The position numbers were made by a program, and so were the translations under genes. Positions 25,913 through 35,219 of a stretch of 64,000 nt of DNA are shown here, piece by piece. Within the stretch, counting starts at the first letter, position 1; every line of letters starts with the position of its first letter. The notes beneath the pieces are model-generated. The model searched no databases. It was given only the letters and a program-made list of their open reading frames with translations, and was not told the origin of the DNA. Origin of the DNA: Terriglobia bacterium (lineage in GTDB: Bacteria > Acidobacteriota > Terriglobia > Terriglobales > Acidobacteriaceae); contig JAIQGL010000008.1 in the NCBI GenBank assembly GCA_020072585.1, positions 101,671 through 165,670 of the forward strand, read 5' to 3'.

Positions 25913-26208
25913 GGTTTGGTTGTGCGTTTCTTTTTGGGCGTGCGTTGCTTGTGTGGCACCGGCGCCCTCGGCTGTGGTTTTTGTTTCTCTCTCAGTTTTG
26001 TGTAACGGGTTTTCCTGCCGTTAGCGATCTTGGGCAGGAGCTTACGGACGCTTTCAATTTCCTCCTCGGTCCAGGTGTGAACGATTCTCTCTCCGTGCTT
26101 AGCAGTCTCGGGCGATGTGACCTTACCAATCTTGACGTAATTGGCAAGAGTTCCGTAACTGATCCCGAGTTTCTTTGCTGCCTCACGCGTGGAGAATCTA
26201 ATCATCAT
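25894..26208 (-). CDS. MerR/excisionase-like helix-turn-helix protein with basic tail
   Basis: A 104-residue protein. Residues 3-55 form a MerR-type/AlpA-like helix-turn-helix (RFSTREAAKKLGISYGTLANYVKIGKV...TWTEEEIESVRKLL). The C-terminal 40 residues are very rich in Lys, Arg and Pro (RTPKKKRTTKPPKANG), the last ones encoded by repeat array C. Such proteins act as transcription regulators or recombination directionality factors. A 22-bp near-perfect palindrome (26204-26225) overlaps its start codon and is a natural candidate for its own operator. No recombinase gene is next to it. Confidence 0.75.
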   Translation of the reverse strand: MMIRFSTREAAKKLGISYGTLANYVKIGKVTSPETAKHGERIVHTWTEEEIESVRKLLPKIANGRKTRYTKLREKQKPQPRAPVPHKQRTPKKKRTTKPPKANG

Positions 26209-26225
26209 TCACAATTGTTAATGAT
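26204..26225. promoter_or_regulatory. 22-bp near-perfect palindrome over the start codon of the HTH gene
   Basis: Half-sites ATCATT...AATGAT flank a perfect ACAATTGT centre; only one symmetric pair is mismatched (20 of 22 positions symmetrical). It includes the ATG of the HTH gene. Likely an autoregulatory operator, inferred from position and symmetry. Confidence 0.5.
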
Positions 26226-26420
26226 AGCTATTGAGATGTCAAGCAAATTTTGATCCGTACAAAATCGGAATTCCGGGCTCAATCTTGGTCGGCTGGAATT
26301 GAGAAATATGGATCGCTCTTTAAGGTCTCGGCGCGATTAAGCGCCCTTTACCTATGTTCGCATTTAGGAGTGAGCTGGCTTACTGGCGTATGCAGCATAT
26401 TCCGTGTTTTTTGTTCGTTT

Positions 26421-26705
26421 TCATTCAGGCGGATTAACTGTTTCGACTAAGGACAACAGATTAACGCAATCCTGGTCAAATGTGTAATAAATGACCATTG
26501 GAAGAATATTGCGAACATTTTCACTCGCAATAAACCAAACGTCAGTATTGCCGATTCGCCGTCCACGCTCCGGACCTCTTGCTAGAAACCACTTCGCACC
26601 TTCGACAAAATCGTCAACGCGCCTTGAGTGTTCTGTTTTGAGTTTGTCCCATTCGAACTCAAACCTACGTTCTTCTATTATCTCTCTGAGCTTTTGCGGT
26701 CGCAT
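26421..26705 (-). CDS. Putative RelE/ParE-fold toxin paired with a Panacea antitoxin
   Basis: A 94-residue basic protein: FEFEWDKLKTEHSRRVDDF, a helix with FLARGPERGRRIG, then the beta strands NTDVWFIAS and MVIYYTFDQDCVNLLSLV. Size and strand order resemble RelE/ParE-like toxins, although no catalytic residue set is certain. It overlaps the 3' end of the Panacea-domain gene by 41 nt, so the two are translated together, antitoxin first. Toxicity is inferred from this arrangement; proteins of this exact type are to my knowledge usually annotated hypothetical. Confidence 0.65.
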   Translation of the reverse strand: MRPQKLREIIEERRFEFEWDKLKTEHSRRVDDFVEGAKWFLARGPERGRRIGNTDVWFIASENVRNILPMVIYYTFDQDCVNLLSLVETVNPPE

Positions 26706-27255
26706 TTCTTGCTAAGCACTCCTGCGCCATCGACTGCAATTGTTCTCCCATACGAATTTCATCTAGCGTGGGCTCTCTCGTGCTCACAAGTGCTACGGAA
26801 TAGGGAATTACCTCTTTGGGAGCTGCCGCAGCCCAACCGAGAAATTGATGGGACTCCCGGCTCATGCTAGATCCACTTCTGTCCCAATAGCCGCTCACGA
26901 CTTCCACGAGCAGATTTAGTTCATCTCTATCAAATGCTTTAAGATTGGAATCACGTAGTGGAATGAGTTTCTCACGCACTTTGCCGAATTGCTCCTTGCG
27001 CTGAAACGCTATTTCTCGCCTAGTCTGCATGCTCGTGAGTACCCGCTTCATGATTCGCGGAGCAGGGCCCCATTCAAGCGCAAAATATTCCTGCCCAGAA
27101 ATAGACTTACCCCATTTGCGGTATGCGGCAAAGTCGATATTGAATAGAATTTTGTTGAGTTTCGTCTTGCCAAAATCGTCATCATTGCCACACAGAGTAG
27201 CGATATGGACGATTAACTCCCGGAGCTTGGCATCGGATTGTGTCACTTGCTTCAC
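26665..27255 (-). CDS. Panacea (DUF4065/SocA-like) antitoxin
   Basis: A 196-residue protein from the GTG at 27255, preceded by AAGGTGG. The Panacea core is visible: FGKTKLNKILFNIDFAAYRK, GKSISGQEYFALEWGPAPR and a helical C-terminal half. Panacea is a known promiscuous antitoxin domain that pairs with many unrelated toxins (PanAT systems) and is close to the SocA proteolytic adaptor. The frame is open to 27321, but the 22 extra residues look non-coding. The downstream overlapping gene is the expected toxin. Confidence 0.8.
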   Translation of the reverse strand: MKQVTQSDAKLRELIVHIATLCGNDDDFGKTKLNKILFNIDFAAYRKWGKSISGQEYFALEWGPAPRIMKRVLTSMQTRREIAFQRKEQFGKVREKLIPLRDSNLKAFDRDELNLLVEVVSGYWDRSGSSMSRESHQFLGWAAAAPKEVIPYSVALVSTREPTLDEIRMGEQLQSMAQECLARNATAKAQRDNRRT

Positions 27256-27974
27256 GTTGCCACCTTCCCGGTGATCCTGTTTTGAAGATCGGGCGAATCC
27301 CTGAGCAATCAAAAATACCATGCTCTGTTGAAAAAGATGTGGAAAACGCCTAAATGGATGCCTTTTATTCGCCGCTTAGCGCACATATTTAAGGATTTAA
27401 GCACAACGGGCTTGGAAAACAAAACCATTGACACAATATATAGTGGTTATCTTATAAGTTAACATTGACAGGGTATTTTGCACTATTTACTGTGCATTTT
27501 GATCCAAAGCCCCCTTGAGAACGGAGAACACTAACAAATGGCAATGTCAGATGAAACTATTCACAATTGCGGCCATGTGTCCTCTTTGAATTCGTGCAGA
27601 GGCGGCGCGATACGGGAGCCCGTCAGGGAGTAGTTTGTCAAGATGTACTAATTCGTGCTTTATTCGTTTATAAAATTGCGCTAGGATGAGGCTGCACCGG
27701 CGTGTGCAAGGTCTTTGAAAACCAGCACTTAGCCATTAGCCAGAAAAACCAACCCCCAAAGGCTCAACCCTACGCCAATCAGTGCCCATATGTCCCAAAT
27801 CTACGCCAATCTGGGATGACTTGGGATGAAGGCCCTGAAACCCACGCCAATCCGGGATGGGTATTGGGGGGTAGGGCATAGATCGTGAGATCGGGTCAAA
27901 ACCTTTAACCACAAAGGCCACGAAGGAACACAAAGGGAAACCCCTTCAACCCTAAGCCTTGCTCACCCGGCTTG
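27256..27974. other. 719-nt AT-rich gap: promoter-like site, tiny ORF and repeats
   Basis: A plus-strand promoter-like pair TTGACA (27428-27433) and TTATAA (27452-27457) is spaced 18 nt. It points at a 31-codon ORF (ATG at 27538-27540, stop TAG) behind GGAGAAC; I cannot assign it and it may be a gene remnant. Heptamer units recur at 27720-27740. ACGCCAATC occurs three times (27772, 27803, 27844), twice followed by GGGATG. A degenerate CACAAAGG/CACGAAGG repeat lies at 27909-27936. A minus-strand 65-codon frame at 27736-27933 covers the repeats and is probably not a gene. Confidence 0.45.
27720..27740 (-). repeat. Heptamer repeat array D (three units)
   Basis: Plus-strand units AACCAGC, ACTTAGC, CATTAGC, identical or near identical to units in arrays A and C. 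Confidence 0.65.
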
Positions 27975-28757
27975 CTATTTGCCAATCCACACTTGCACCA
28001 CGCAGGTCAGTGGTGTGCTGCCGGTTACGAAATTCGTGCTGGAGTGATACGACGCCTGGGCCGCGCCTTTAGGATCAACAACGTACTTTGCCGGCGGGTC
28101 GCACGATGCTTCGCTCGTTAGCGGCCCGGTCGGCTTGAAGTTGGCAAGGTCGGCGAGGGGATAGACAAATTGGCACCCATCGGGGCCCAAAATGCCGCCG
28201 TCGTAGTGGCAAACGTCATTGTCAATGATGAACGGATCCACATCCTGGACCCAGGTGAGCTTTTCCTCACCAGGGAAGGAGTAGTTGCCCAGGGTAAACA
28301 CCGTGTTTGCGGGAAAGTAAACGCACACGCTGGCGCTTGCGGCTTTGCAAAAATCGGCATAATCCTTCGGAATCGGTATGAATGGAATTTTGAAAGGCAC
28401 CAGGGACCGCACTTGCGCCGCGGCCAGGGTGCCCTTCGCGGCGGGACTGAGCGCAATGGAACCTGGCTTGGATGCCGACAACTTGGTGGCAACCGTCTGT
28501 CCCAGCGCGGTGGCCCTGGTAAAGCGCTCCAGCCGCGCGCGATGCTCCGTGCGCAACGTACCCAGCGTGGCGGTCCGCCCGGTCTTCAGCGTGACCGTCG
28601 TATTGTCGGGAAGGCGCATGCGCTCATCGGACGTCATGGAGGCGATGGGGCGGCTTGCGTCATCGGCCAGCACCCGCCGGGATGTGAAGAGTACAAGAAA
28701 AAGCACGGCAGCTGCGATGCAGATGACCGCACGAACCAAAGTTCCATGGGCTCTCAT
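27975..28757 (-). CDS. Secreted protein with paired cysteines, unknown function
   Basis: A 260-residue protein from the ATG at 28757 (AAGGTG upstream). The signal/anchor is LVRAVICIAAAVLFLVLFTSRRVLA. The mature part has an N-terminal helical region and a C-terminal domain with several cysteines (ADFCKAASASVCVYF, DNDVCHYDGG, GPDGCQF, EASCDPP, PLTCVVQV) likely to form disulfides. I do not recognise the family. The start of mfd's 3' end lies 96 nt upstream. Confidence 0.65.
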   Translation of the reverse strand: MRAHGTLVRAVICIAAAVLFLVLFTSRRVLADDASRPIASMTSDERMRLPDNTTVTLKTGRTATLGTLRTEHRARLERFTRATALGQTVATKLSASKPGSIALSPAAKGTLAAAQVRSLVPFKIPFIPIPKDYADFCKAASASVCVYFPANTVFTLGNYSFPGEEKLTWVQDVDPFIIDNDVCHYDGGILGPDGCQFVYPLADLANFKPTGPLTSEASCDPPAKYVVDPKGAAQASYHSSTNFVTGSTPLTCVVQVWIGK

Positions 28758-28852
28758 GACCTGGGCACCTTCTTTGAAGGAAAGGAATGCAAGCGCTTGG
28801 TGGGTGAGTATCTCAGGGGAACAAGAGTGAGTCAATCGCCAAGGCAGCAGCG

Positions 28853-31800
28853 CTACCTCGCCTGCAACCACGTTTGCGCCACGACCTCCGGGCTCAGCTC
28901 ACGCAGCAGGCCATTCAACTGATCGATCACGGCTTCCGGCTGGGTGGACTTTAGATTGAACTTGAGCACGCCGCCGGGTGAGAACTGCGCTCCCTTGGTT
29001 TGCGCCACATAGCGGGCCAGCAGCTCAGGCTCAACGGAAGCCTGTTCGGTGAACTTGATAGTGACGGAATCGCGCTTGCGGTCAACGGCCAGTACGCCAA
29101 CGCGCTCACACAGCAGCTTGAGCGCGGACGCAGCCAGCAGATACCGGACGGGCGCAGGCGGTTCGCCGTAGCGGTCCTGGAGTTCTTTCCGGACATCGTC
29201 CAGCGCGGCCTCACTCTCAACGCCAGCCGCGCGTTTGTACATGCGCAGACGCTGGTTTTCCTCGGCGATGTAGTACGTAGGAATGCGGAGATCGATACCG
29301 AGGTTGAGCTGGGTGCTGACTTTGTCAGAAAGCTCTTCGCCTTTCAGCTCGCGAATGGCGCGATCAAGCATGCCGGTGTACATCTCAAAGCCTACGGCAT
29401 CAATGTTGCCGCTCTGCTCGCCGCCCAGAAGATTGCCGGCGCCGCGCAGCTCAAGGTCCAGGGCAGCGATTTTGAATCCGGCGCCAAGATCGGAGAATTC
29501 CTTGAGCGCGGCGAGACGGCGTCGCGCTACCGGAGTAAGCTCCTGCTCGGCGGGCACCAGAAGATACGCATACGCGCGGCGGTTGGAGCGGCCCACGCGC
29601 CCGCGCAGCTGATACAGCTCAGAGAGGCCATGCCGGTCAGCACGATTGATGATGATGGTGTTGCAGAGAGGAATGTCCAGGCCATTTTCAATGATGGTGG
29701 TGGCGACGAGTATGTCCGCTTCATGGCGCACGAAGGCAAACATCACTTTTTCCAGTTCGCCTTCAGACATCTGCCCGTGGCCCACGATCACACGCGCGCG
29801 GGGCAGCATCTCCTGGAGTTTGGCGGCGATTTCATAGATGGATTCAACGCGATTGTGAACAAAGTAAGCCTGGCCGCCGCGTTCCAGTTCATGCTCCAGA
29901 GCGGACTTGACCAGTTTTTCATCGTAGGCGGCAACCACGGTCTGGATGGCCATGCGATCACGGGGCGGAGTTTCAATTACGCTCATATCGCGCAGCCCGA
30001 CCATGGACATGTGCAGCGTGCGCGGAATGGGCGTGGCGGACATGGTGAGCACGTCCACTTCTTTTTTGAGCTGTTTGAGCCGCTCTTTATGGCGAACGCC
30101 AAAGCGCTGCTCTTCGTCGACGATGACGAGGCCCAGGTCCTGGAACTTGATGTCCTTGGAAAGGATGCGGTGCGTGCCGATCACGATATCGACTTTGCCT
30201 TGCTCGATCCGCTCCGCCGTTTCTTTCTGCTGCTTGGCGGTGCGGAAACGGCTCATCATCTCAATGGTGATAGGGAAGGCCGCAAAGCGCCGCTTGAAGT
30301 TTTCAAAATGCTGGAAGACGAGCACCGTTGTCGGCGCCAGTACCACGACTTGCTTATTGTCCTGCACGGCTTTGAAGGCCGCGCGCATGGCAACTTCAGT
30401 TTTGCCGTAACCCACGTCGCCGCAAAGCAGGCGGTCCATGGGCAGGGTGGATTCCATGTCGTGCTTGATGTCGGCCGTGGCGGTAAGCTGATCGTCAGTT
30501 TCGTTGAACTCAAACGCGTCTTCAAACTCCTTTTGCCACTGCGTGTCCTCAGGGAAGGCGTGACCCTGAGCGGCTTTGCGAGCGGCATAGAGTTTGAGAA
30601 GGTCGTCGGCCATATCTTTCATGGCCTTCTTGACGCGAGCTTTAGTTTTTGCCCAGGCGGTGCCGCCCAGACGGCTCAGCGCCGGATGGACGCCTTCTCC
30701 AGAGCGGTATTTCTGGATCAGGTCAAGGCGCGTGAGCGGCACGTAAAGTTTGGCCGCTTCAGCGAACTCAAGGATCATATATTCGCCGGTGATTTCGCCC
30801 TGCTCAATTTCCTTGAGCCCCTGATACATGCCGATGCCGTGCTCCACGTGGACCACAAAGTCGCCCACGGCCAGGTCGCGGAAGTCCGACATGAACGCGG
30901 CAGTCTTTGACTTGCGGCGCAACGGCTGTGCGGGCTCGATCTCTGAGTCGTCAAAGAGATCGCGCGCGCCAAAAATGACAAGACGGGAGTCGGGTAAAGC
31001 CACTCCTTCCGGCACCATGGCGCGAACAATGCTCATGGTAGTGAGATCGCCGGCGAAGTAGGCAGTTTCGTCAAAATAAGTTTCACTGCCGGCAACAGGG
31101 GTGCGCGTGCCCAGGCGAAATGGCACTTGATACTCAGTGAAAATCTCCGCCAGGCGCTCCATTTCGCCGGTATTCGGCGCGGCAAAGATCACGCGCTGGC
31201 CATGCGCGGTGAGCTTCTTAACCTCTTCAACCATGGCAGGGACAGAACCATGAAAGCGCGCAGTGGATTGGGCAGAAACCTCAATCAACAGCTTGTCAGG
31301 AAGCTGTGGATCCGCCAGTCCCAGATCTTGCTCAGCTCGTGCGATGCGCAAAACATTCAAATGCTCCAGGCTTCCTCCGCGCAGGCTGGAGATCAATGCA
31401 TTCCACTGTTCCGGTGGAAGGTAGATGTCTTCCGGCGTGGCCAGCTTGCCGACAAGGCTCTGCTCATGGCGCTGCACCACGCGCTCCCACCAGTGCTCCT
31501 GCTCGGCTTCAATGGCAGACGGTTCGTCAATGAAGACAACGGCGTTGGGAAGCAGGTCAAAGAGCGTATGCCGCGCTCCTGCATGGGCATAAAACTCCCA
31601 GCCAGGAAAAACAGAGACGCCGGTCTCCGCCAGCGCATCGCGTACTGCATGCGTCTCACCTTCAACACGAGCGCCGGAGAGACGGGCATGGATTTCCGTG
31701 AGCAGCTCTTCGCGAACAGGCGTTTCAGTGAGCGGAAGAAGGACGATTTCATCCACAGGAGAAGCAGAACGTTGTGTGCCGGGATCGAACTTGCGGATGG

Positions 31801-32461
31801 ACTCAACTTCGTCACCGAACAGCTCAATGCGCACCGGCCGATCGGCTTCCGGAGGATAGGCGTCCAGCAAGCCGCCGCGAACGGCATACTGTCCGGGCAT
31901 CTCGACCACATCCACGGCGGAGTAGCCCACGGTGTTCAGGTGCTGGAGCAGCTCTTCAAGATCGAGCATCTCAGTGCGCCGAATGGTGCGTGCCAACTCA
32001 GCGTAGTGCTCTGCCGAACGCAGACGCATGGAGGCCGCATTGAGCGGCGTGATGATGATCGAGGCAGCATTGGTAGAAATTTTCCAGAGCGCCGTGGCCC
32101 GCTCTTCCTGTATCTCCGGATGCGGCGACATGTTCTCAAACGGCAATACGTCATAAGCCGGCAGCTTGATGACCGCTTGTGGGCTGCACGCGCCAGTCAG
32201 TTCGCAAAATGACTGAATGATGGGAAAGATGGATTCGGCAGCACGATTGTCAGGAACAATCAGAATCAGCGGTACGCCGGCAGCACGCTGCAAATAAGGG
32301 ACAAGAAGTGATTTTGCGCTCGCAACCAGCCCGGATAGACGGATACGCCCCGCAGGGGGCTTTGACTCCCCCCTCCGCTGTTTTAAATATGAGGCCGCCT
32401 GTTGAAACCCAGGGCCCTTTTCCACGTCCGCCAGGACTTCGCGGACGAACGGAAGGATCAC
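28853..32461 (-). CDS. mfd: Transcription-repair coupling factor
   Basis: A 1202-residue protein that releases RNA polymerase stalled at lesions and recruits UvrA. The N-terminal UvrB-like module has APQAVIKLPAYDVLPFENMSPHPE. The RNA-polymerase interaction domain starts GDFVVHVEHGIGMYQGL. The RecG-like motor has Walker A GDVGYGKTEVAMRAAF near residue 683, VDEEQRFGVRHKERLK near 782 and GRVGRSNRRAYAYLL. The C-terminal TRCF domain contains RYGEPPAPVRYLL. Length is as expected (about 1150-1200). The downstream secreted-protein gene is separated by 95 nt. Confidence 0.97.
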   Translation of the reverse strand: MILPFVREVLADVEKGPGFQQAASYLKQRRGESKPPAGRIRLSGLVASAKSLLVPYLQRAAGVPLILIVPDNRAAESIFPIIQSFCELTGACSPQAVIKLPAYDVLPFENMSPHPEIQEERATALWKISTNAASIIITPLNAASMRLRSAEHYAELARTIRRTEMLDLEELLQHLNTVGYSAVDVVEMPGQYAVRGGLLDAYPPEADRPVRIELFGDEVESIRKFDPGTQRSASPVDEIVLLPLTETPVREELLTEIHARLSGARVEGETHAVRDALAETGVSVFPGWEFYAHAGARHTLFDLLPNAVVFIDEPSAIEAEQEHWWERVVQRHEQSLVGKLATPEDIYLPPEQWNALISSLRGGSLEHLNVLRIARAEQDLGLADPQLPDKLLIEVSAQSTARFHGSVPAMVEEVKKLTAHGQRVIFAAPNTGEMERLAEIFTEYQVPFRLGTRTPVAGSETYFDETAYFAGDLTTMSIVRAMVPEGVALPDSRLVIFGARDLFDDSEIEPAQPLRRKSKTAAFMSDFRDLAVGDFVVHVEHGIGMYQGLKEIEQGEITGEYMILEFAEAAKLYVPLTRLDLIQKYRSGEGVHPALSRLGGTAWAKTKARVKKAMKDMADDLLKLYAARKAAQGHAFPEDTQWQKEFEDAFEFNETDDQLTATADIKHDMESTLPMDRLLCGDVGYGKTEVAMRAAFKAVQDNKQVVVLAPTTVLVFQHFENFKRRFAAFPITIEMMSRFRTAKQQKETAERIEQGKVDIVIGTHRILSKDIKFQDLGLVIVDEEQRFGVRHKERLKQLKKEVDVLTMSATPIPRTLHMSMVGLRDMSVIETPPRDRMAIQTVVAAYDEKLVKSALEHELERGGQAYFVHNRVESIYEIAAKLQEMLPRARVIVGHGQMSEGELEKVMFAFVRHEADILVATTIIENGLDIPLCNTIIINRADRHGLSELYQLRGRVGRSNRRAYAYLLVPAEQELTPVARRRLAALKEFSDLGAGFKIAALDLELRGAGNLLGGEQSGNIDAVGFEMYTGMLDRAIRELKGEELSDKVSTQLNLGIDLRIPTYYIAEENQRLRMYKRAAGVESEAALDDVRKELQDRYGEPPAPVRYLLAASALKLLCERVGVLAVDRKRDSVTIKFTEQASVEPELLARYVAQTKGAQFSPGGVLKFNLKSTQPEAVIDQLNGLLRELSPEVVAQTWLQAR

Positions 32462-32527
32462 ATATTTATTTTAACCGTAAAGGCGACAAAGGGGCCATCG
32501 CGCAATCCGCAAAGCCACATGCCACAT

Positions 32528-32980
32528 CTAGGGACAAGTCATTTGCGCCGTGGATGCCACAAACCCGCTATCCTGCATGCTGGAATGATTGCGCACCAGA
32601 TCCAAAAAAGCAGAAAGTGGCATTGAGTCCCCAGAACCACTCGCTTTCATCGGAGCCACAGCCGTAACGTTAATGGTTCCATGGAAGCCGAAGCATTGCG
32701 CAGTGAACGGCTGGTTGGTCAGTGCAATACCAATCATGGCCCCTGGTGGATCAATGACCGGGGGACTCTGCCACCAGCTTACCGATGCCGGAGATACAGA
32801 CATTGGCGCGGTGTTGAATTGGCCGCTCGCGGTGAATTGCGCCTGGCCGCTCTGCGCGATAGTGCTTGCCGGACTGACAGTGAGAGACTGGAGCTGGCGG
32901 CTGTTGTCACTGCCGCATCCTGCTATAGCTACAACAGCCAAAACGAATAGTGCGAAGAGGAAGTTGGAGAATCCTTTCAT
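32528..32980 (-). CDS. Lipoprotein with Ig-like/BIG repeat, unknown function
   Basis: A 150-residue protein starting at the ATG at 32980, preceded by a perfect GGAGGTGA. The signal ends in VVAIAGCGSD, a lipobox with lipidated Cys. The mature sequence LQSLTVSPASTIAQSGQAQFTASGQF resembles bacterial Ig-like (BIG2) domains. It is short, so it may be a single-domain lipoprotein. No function can be given. It lies 66 nt upstream of mfd on the same strand. Confidence 0.72.
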   Translation of the reverse strand: MKGFSNFLFALFVLAVVAIAGCGSDNSRQLQSLTVSPASTIAQSGQAQFTASGQFNTAPMSVSPASVSWWQSPPVIDPPGAMIGIALTNQPFTAQCFGFHGTINVTAVAPMKASGSGDSMPLSAFLDLVRNHSSMQDSGFVASTAQMTCP

Positions 32981-33144
32981 GGTCACCTCCGTTGAAGCTA
33001 CAGACGACCCGCAAAAAGATCTTGGCTGCCCGGCAAGGTATCAGAACTAGCCTGGCTGCCCGCGTAAGTTCCTATTCTAAAGTAGGCAGGATGGGGATAA
33101 TCAACAATTCACCCGGAAACATGTCAGAGCTTGATCGCTTTATG

Positions 33145-33585
33145 TCACTCGTTTTTACTGCTCGCTGGACTCCGTTGCAGCGGATCGCCGCGCAAAACCA
33201 CCATTTTCTCTACAATCTCTTTCGCAACGCGCCCATAGACCGTTCCTCTCAGAGAATCCACCTTGCCCGCCATTACAATCGTATCGGTAGCGCGGTCCGT
33301 CACCGTGTAGCTGAAGTGATTGGAAAAAGGCACGCGCTTCACTCTCACCACCATGTCGGCCAACTCTTCTCTCCCCGTGATTTGCAGGTTCCAGGCTTTG
33401 AACTCCGCCTGGCCCAGCAGTGAGCTAGCCAGCGCTTCGCGCTTCATATAGAAGGTATCGGATTGCACATAAAAACTGCGCGCGCGGGAGACCAACTCCC
33501 TGTTGTCAGGCGGCCGTGAGCCCTGCTGGGCGATAGCAGCCATGGAAATTGCAAGAATCAAAGTGAGAAATAAATAGCGTTTCAT
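33145..33585 (-). CDS. Small secreted protein, unknown function
   Basis: A 146-residue protein from the ATG at 33585, with GAGGTG before it and signal peptide KRYLFLTLILAISMAAIAQ. The mature part (YMKREALASSLLGQAEFKAW, FSYTVTDRATDTIVMAGKVD) is a single domain I cannot name. The open frame continues about 97 codons upstream through a repeat region, but that extension lacks a signal peptide and is antisense to the hemL promoter. Divergent from hemL with a 218-nt spacer. Confidence 0.7.
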   Translation of the reverse strand: MKRYLFLTLILAISMAAIAQQGSRPPDNRELVSRARSFYVQSDTFYMKREALASSLLGQAEFKAWNLQITGREELADMVVRVKRVPFSNHFSYTVTDRATDTIVMAGKVDSLRGTVYGRVAKEIVEKMVVLRGDPLQRSPASSKNE

Positions 33586-33693
33586 AAGGCACCTCGTGTT
33601 TCTGATTACCAGGCTCATCTTCGCACTCGGGCTTGCTGCCCGGCCAGCGGCAAAGCGCGGCATAGCGCGACGGGCGGCGACAAAGTCCCTGAA

Positions 33694-33727
33694 CTGGTAA
33701 ACCTGAACTACTGGTAAACCTGAACTA
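33694..33727. repeat. Exact 17-bp tandem duplication in the hemL divergent promoter region
   Basis: CTGGTAAACCTGAACTA occurs at 33694-33710 and again directly at 33711-33727. A partial third copy (CCTGAACT) precedes it. It may be a doubled regulator site or a recent slippage event. Confidence 0.7.
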
Positions 33728-33803
33728 AAGATATGAGAGAAGTGGCGCTGCGGAACTTGACCGTAAGTTGCGGTATATTCAATGTTTCTACAACAGAGAA
33801 AAG

Positions 33804-35084
33804 ATGACACAGCGAAAAAAGTCGAAGGAACTCCACGAACGCGCCAGCCGCGTAATTCCAGGCGGCGTGGACTCACCAGTCCGGGCGTTCAAGTCCGTGG
33901 GCGGCGATCCGCCTTACATTGTCCGCGGCATGGGCGCGCATATCTGGGACGCAGATGGCAACGAATATGTCGACTACGTTGGCTCCTGGGGGCCGCTGAT
34001 TCTTGGCCACGCGTTCCCCAGCGTTGTTGAAGCCGTGGAAAAGGCCAACCGTGACGGCGCAAGCTTTGGCGCCTGCACACCTGCTGAAGCCGAACTGGCC
34101 GAGGCGGTCATCGAAGCGTTCCCCTCCATGAACAAAGTCCGCTTCGTCAGCTCAGGCACGGAAGCCACCATGTCCGCAATACGTCTGGCGCGGGCTTTTA
34201 CAGGACGGAAATACATTATCAAGTTTGAAGGCTGCTACCACGGACATGCCGATTCGCTGCTGGTAAAAGCCGGCTCAGGTGTGGCAACGCTGGGCATTCC
34301 CGGGTCCGCGGGCGTGCTGGATGAGCAAGCCCGGTTCACCCTGGCGCTGCCTTTCAATCATGAGCAGGCCGTGGAGGAAGCTTTCGCCAAATTCAAGAAT
34401 GAAATTGCCTGCGTGATTGTTGAGCCAGTTGTGGGCAATATGGGCTGTGTGCCGCCGCGCAAAGGTTATCTTGAGTTCCTGCGCTCAATTACCCAGCAGC
34501 AAGGTACGGTATTGATCTTTGATGAAGTAATGACCGGATTCCGGGTGAGCTTCGGCGGAGCGCAGGAGATGTACAAGATCAAGCCAGATCTCACCACGCT
34601 GGGAAAAATTATTGGCGGAGGGCTGCCTGTTGGCGCCTACGGAGGACGGGCTGAACTCATGGACATGATTGCTCCACTCGGCCCCGTGTATCAGGCAGGA
34701 ACGCTCTCCGGCAACCCGCTCGCCATGGCAGCAGGGTTGGCGATGCTGCGAGAGCTGAAAAGCCATCCACAGATTTACCGGCAACTGGAGCAGCGCAGCG
34801 CAGCGCTGGTGGATGGGGTGCTTGCAGCAGCCAAAAAGAAGGGTGTGGCGCTCACATCCAATCGCGTGGGCTCCATGTTTACATGGTTTTTCCAGGCGGG
34901 CGCAGTTCATGACTGGGACACGGCTGCAAAATCTGACGCACAGGCGTTTGGCAAATTCCACAACGCCATGCTGGAGAGAGATATCTACCTGCCGCCATCG
35001 CAATATGAAGCCATGTTCATGAGCGCGGCGCATACGGAGAACGATATCCAGCAAACAATTGCCGCGGCAACAGCGTCGCTCTGA
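33804..35084 (+). CDS. hemL: Glutamate-1-semialdehyde 2,1-aminomutase
   Basis: A 426-residue PLP enzyme of the C5 heme pathway. It opens [29 protein letters not shown]. The PLP site is [15 protein letters not shown] followed by the Schiff-base lysine, Lys268 in [18 protein letters not shown]. The longer frame from 33768 is rejected; the ATG at 33804 has AGAGAAAAG before it and matches the usual N-terminus. No other heme gene is in the window. Confidence 0.97.
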   Translation: MTQRKKSKELHERASRVIPGGVDSPVRAFKSVGGDPPYIVRGMGAHIWDADGNEYVDYVGSWGPLILGHAFPSVVEAVEKANRDGASFGACTPAEAELAEAVIEAFPSMNKVRFVSSGTEATMSAIRLARAFTGRKYIIKFEGCYHGHADSLLVKAGSGVATLGIPGSAGVLDEQARFTLALPFNHEQAVEEAFAKFKNEIACVIVEPVVGNMGCVPPRKGYLEFLRSITQQQGTVLIFDEVMTGFRVSFGGAQEMYKIKPDLTTLGKIIGGGLPVGAYGGRAELMDMIAPLGPVYQAGTLSGNPLAMAAGLAMLRELKSHPQIYRQLEQRSAALVDGVLAAAKKKGVALTSNRVGSMFTWFFQAGAVHDWDTAAKSDAQAFGKFHNAMLERDIYLPPSQYEAMFMSAAHTENDIQQTIAAATASL

Positions 35085-35130
35085 TCGTGCGCTGCCGGTG
35101 AGCCTTTACCAATAGGGCGATCCGGACAAC

Positions 35131-35150
35131 TTTCTCTTCATTTCTCTTCA
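35131..35150. repeat. 10-bp tandem duplication TTTCTCTTCA x2
   Basis: Two exact adjacent copies in the 135-nt spacer between hemL and the MBL hydrolase gene. No function is evident. Confidence 0.5.
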
Positions 35151-35219
35151 AGGGGATGAGTTGCTGCTCACCTCACTTCTTCCGCAACGTCTACTACCAC
35201 ATCGCATGCAGGAGGGATC

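Noticed and set aside
27736..27933. 65-codon minus-strand ORF over the ACGCCAATC repeats
   Set aside because: Low-complexity repeat sequence without start context.
29000..30910. 636-codon open frame antisense to mfd
   Set aside because: It lies wholly within mfd on the opposite strand, has no start context and its sequence is a typical GC-rich shadow.
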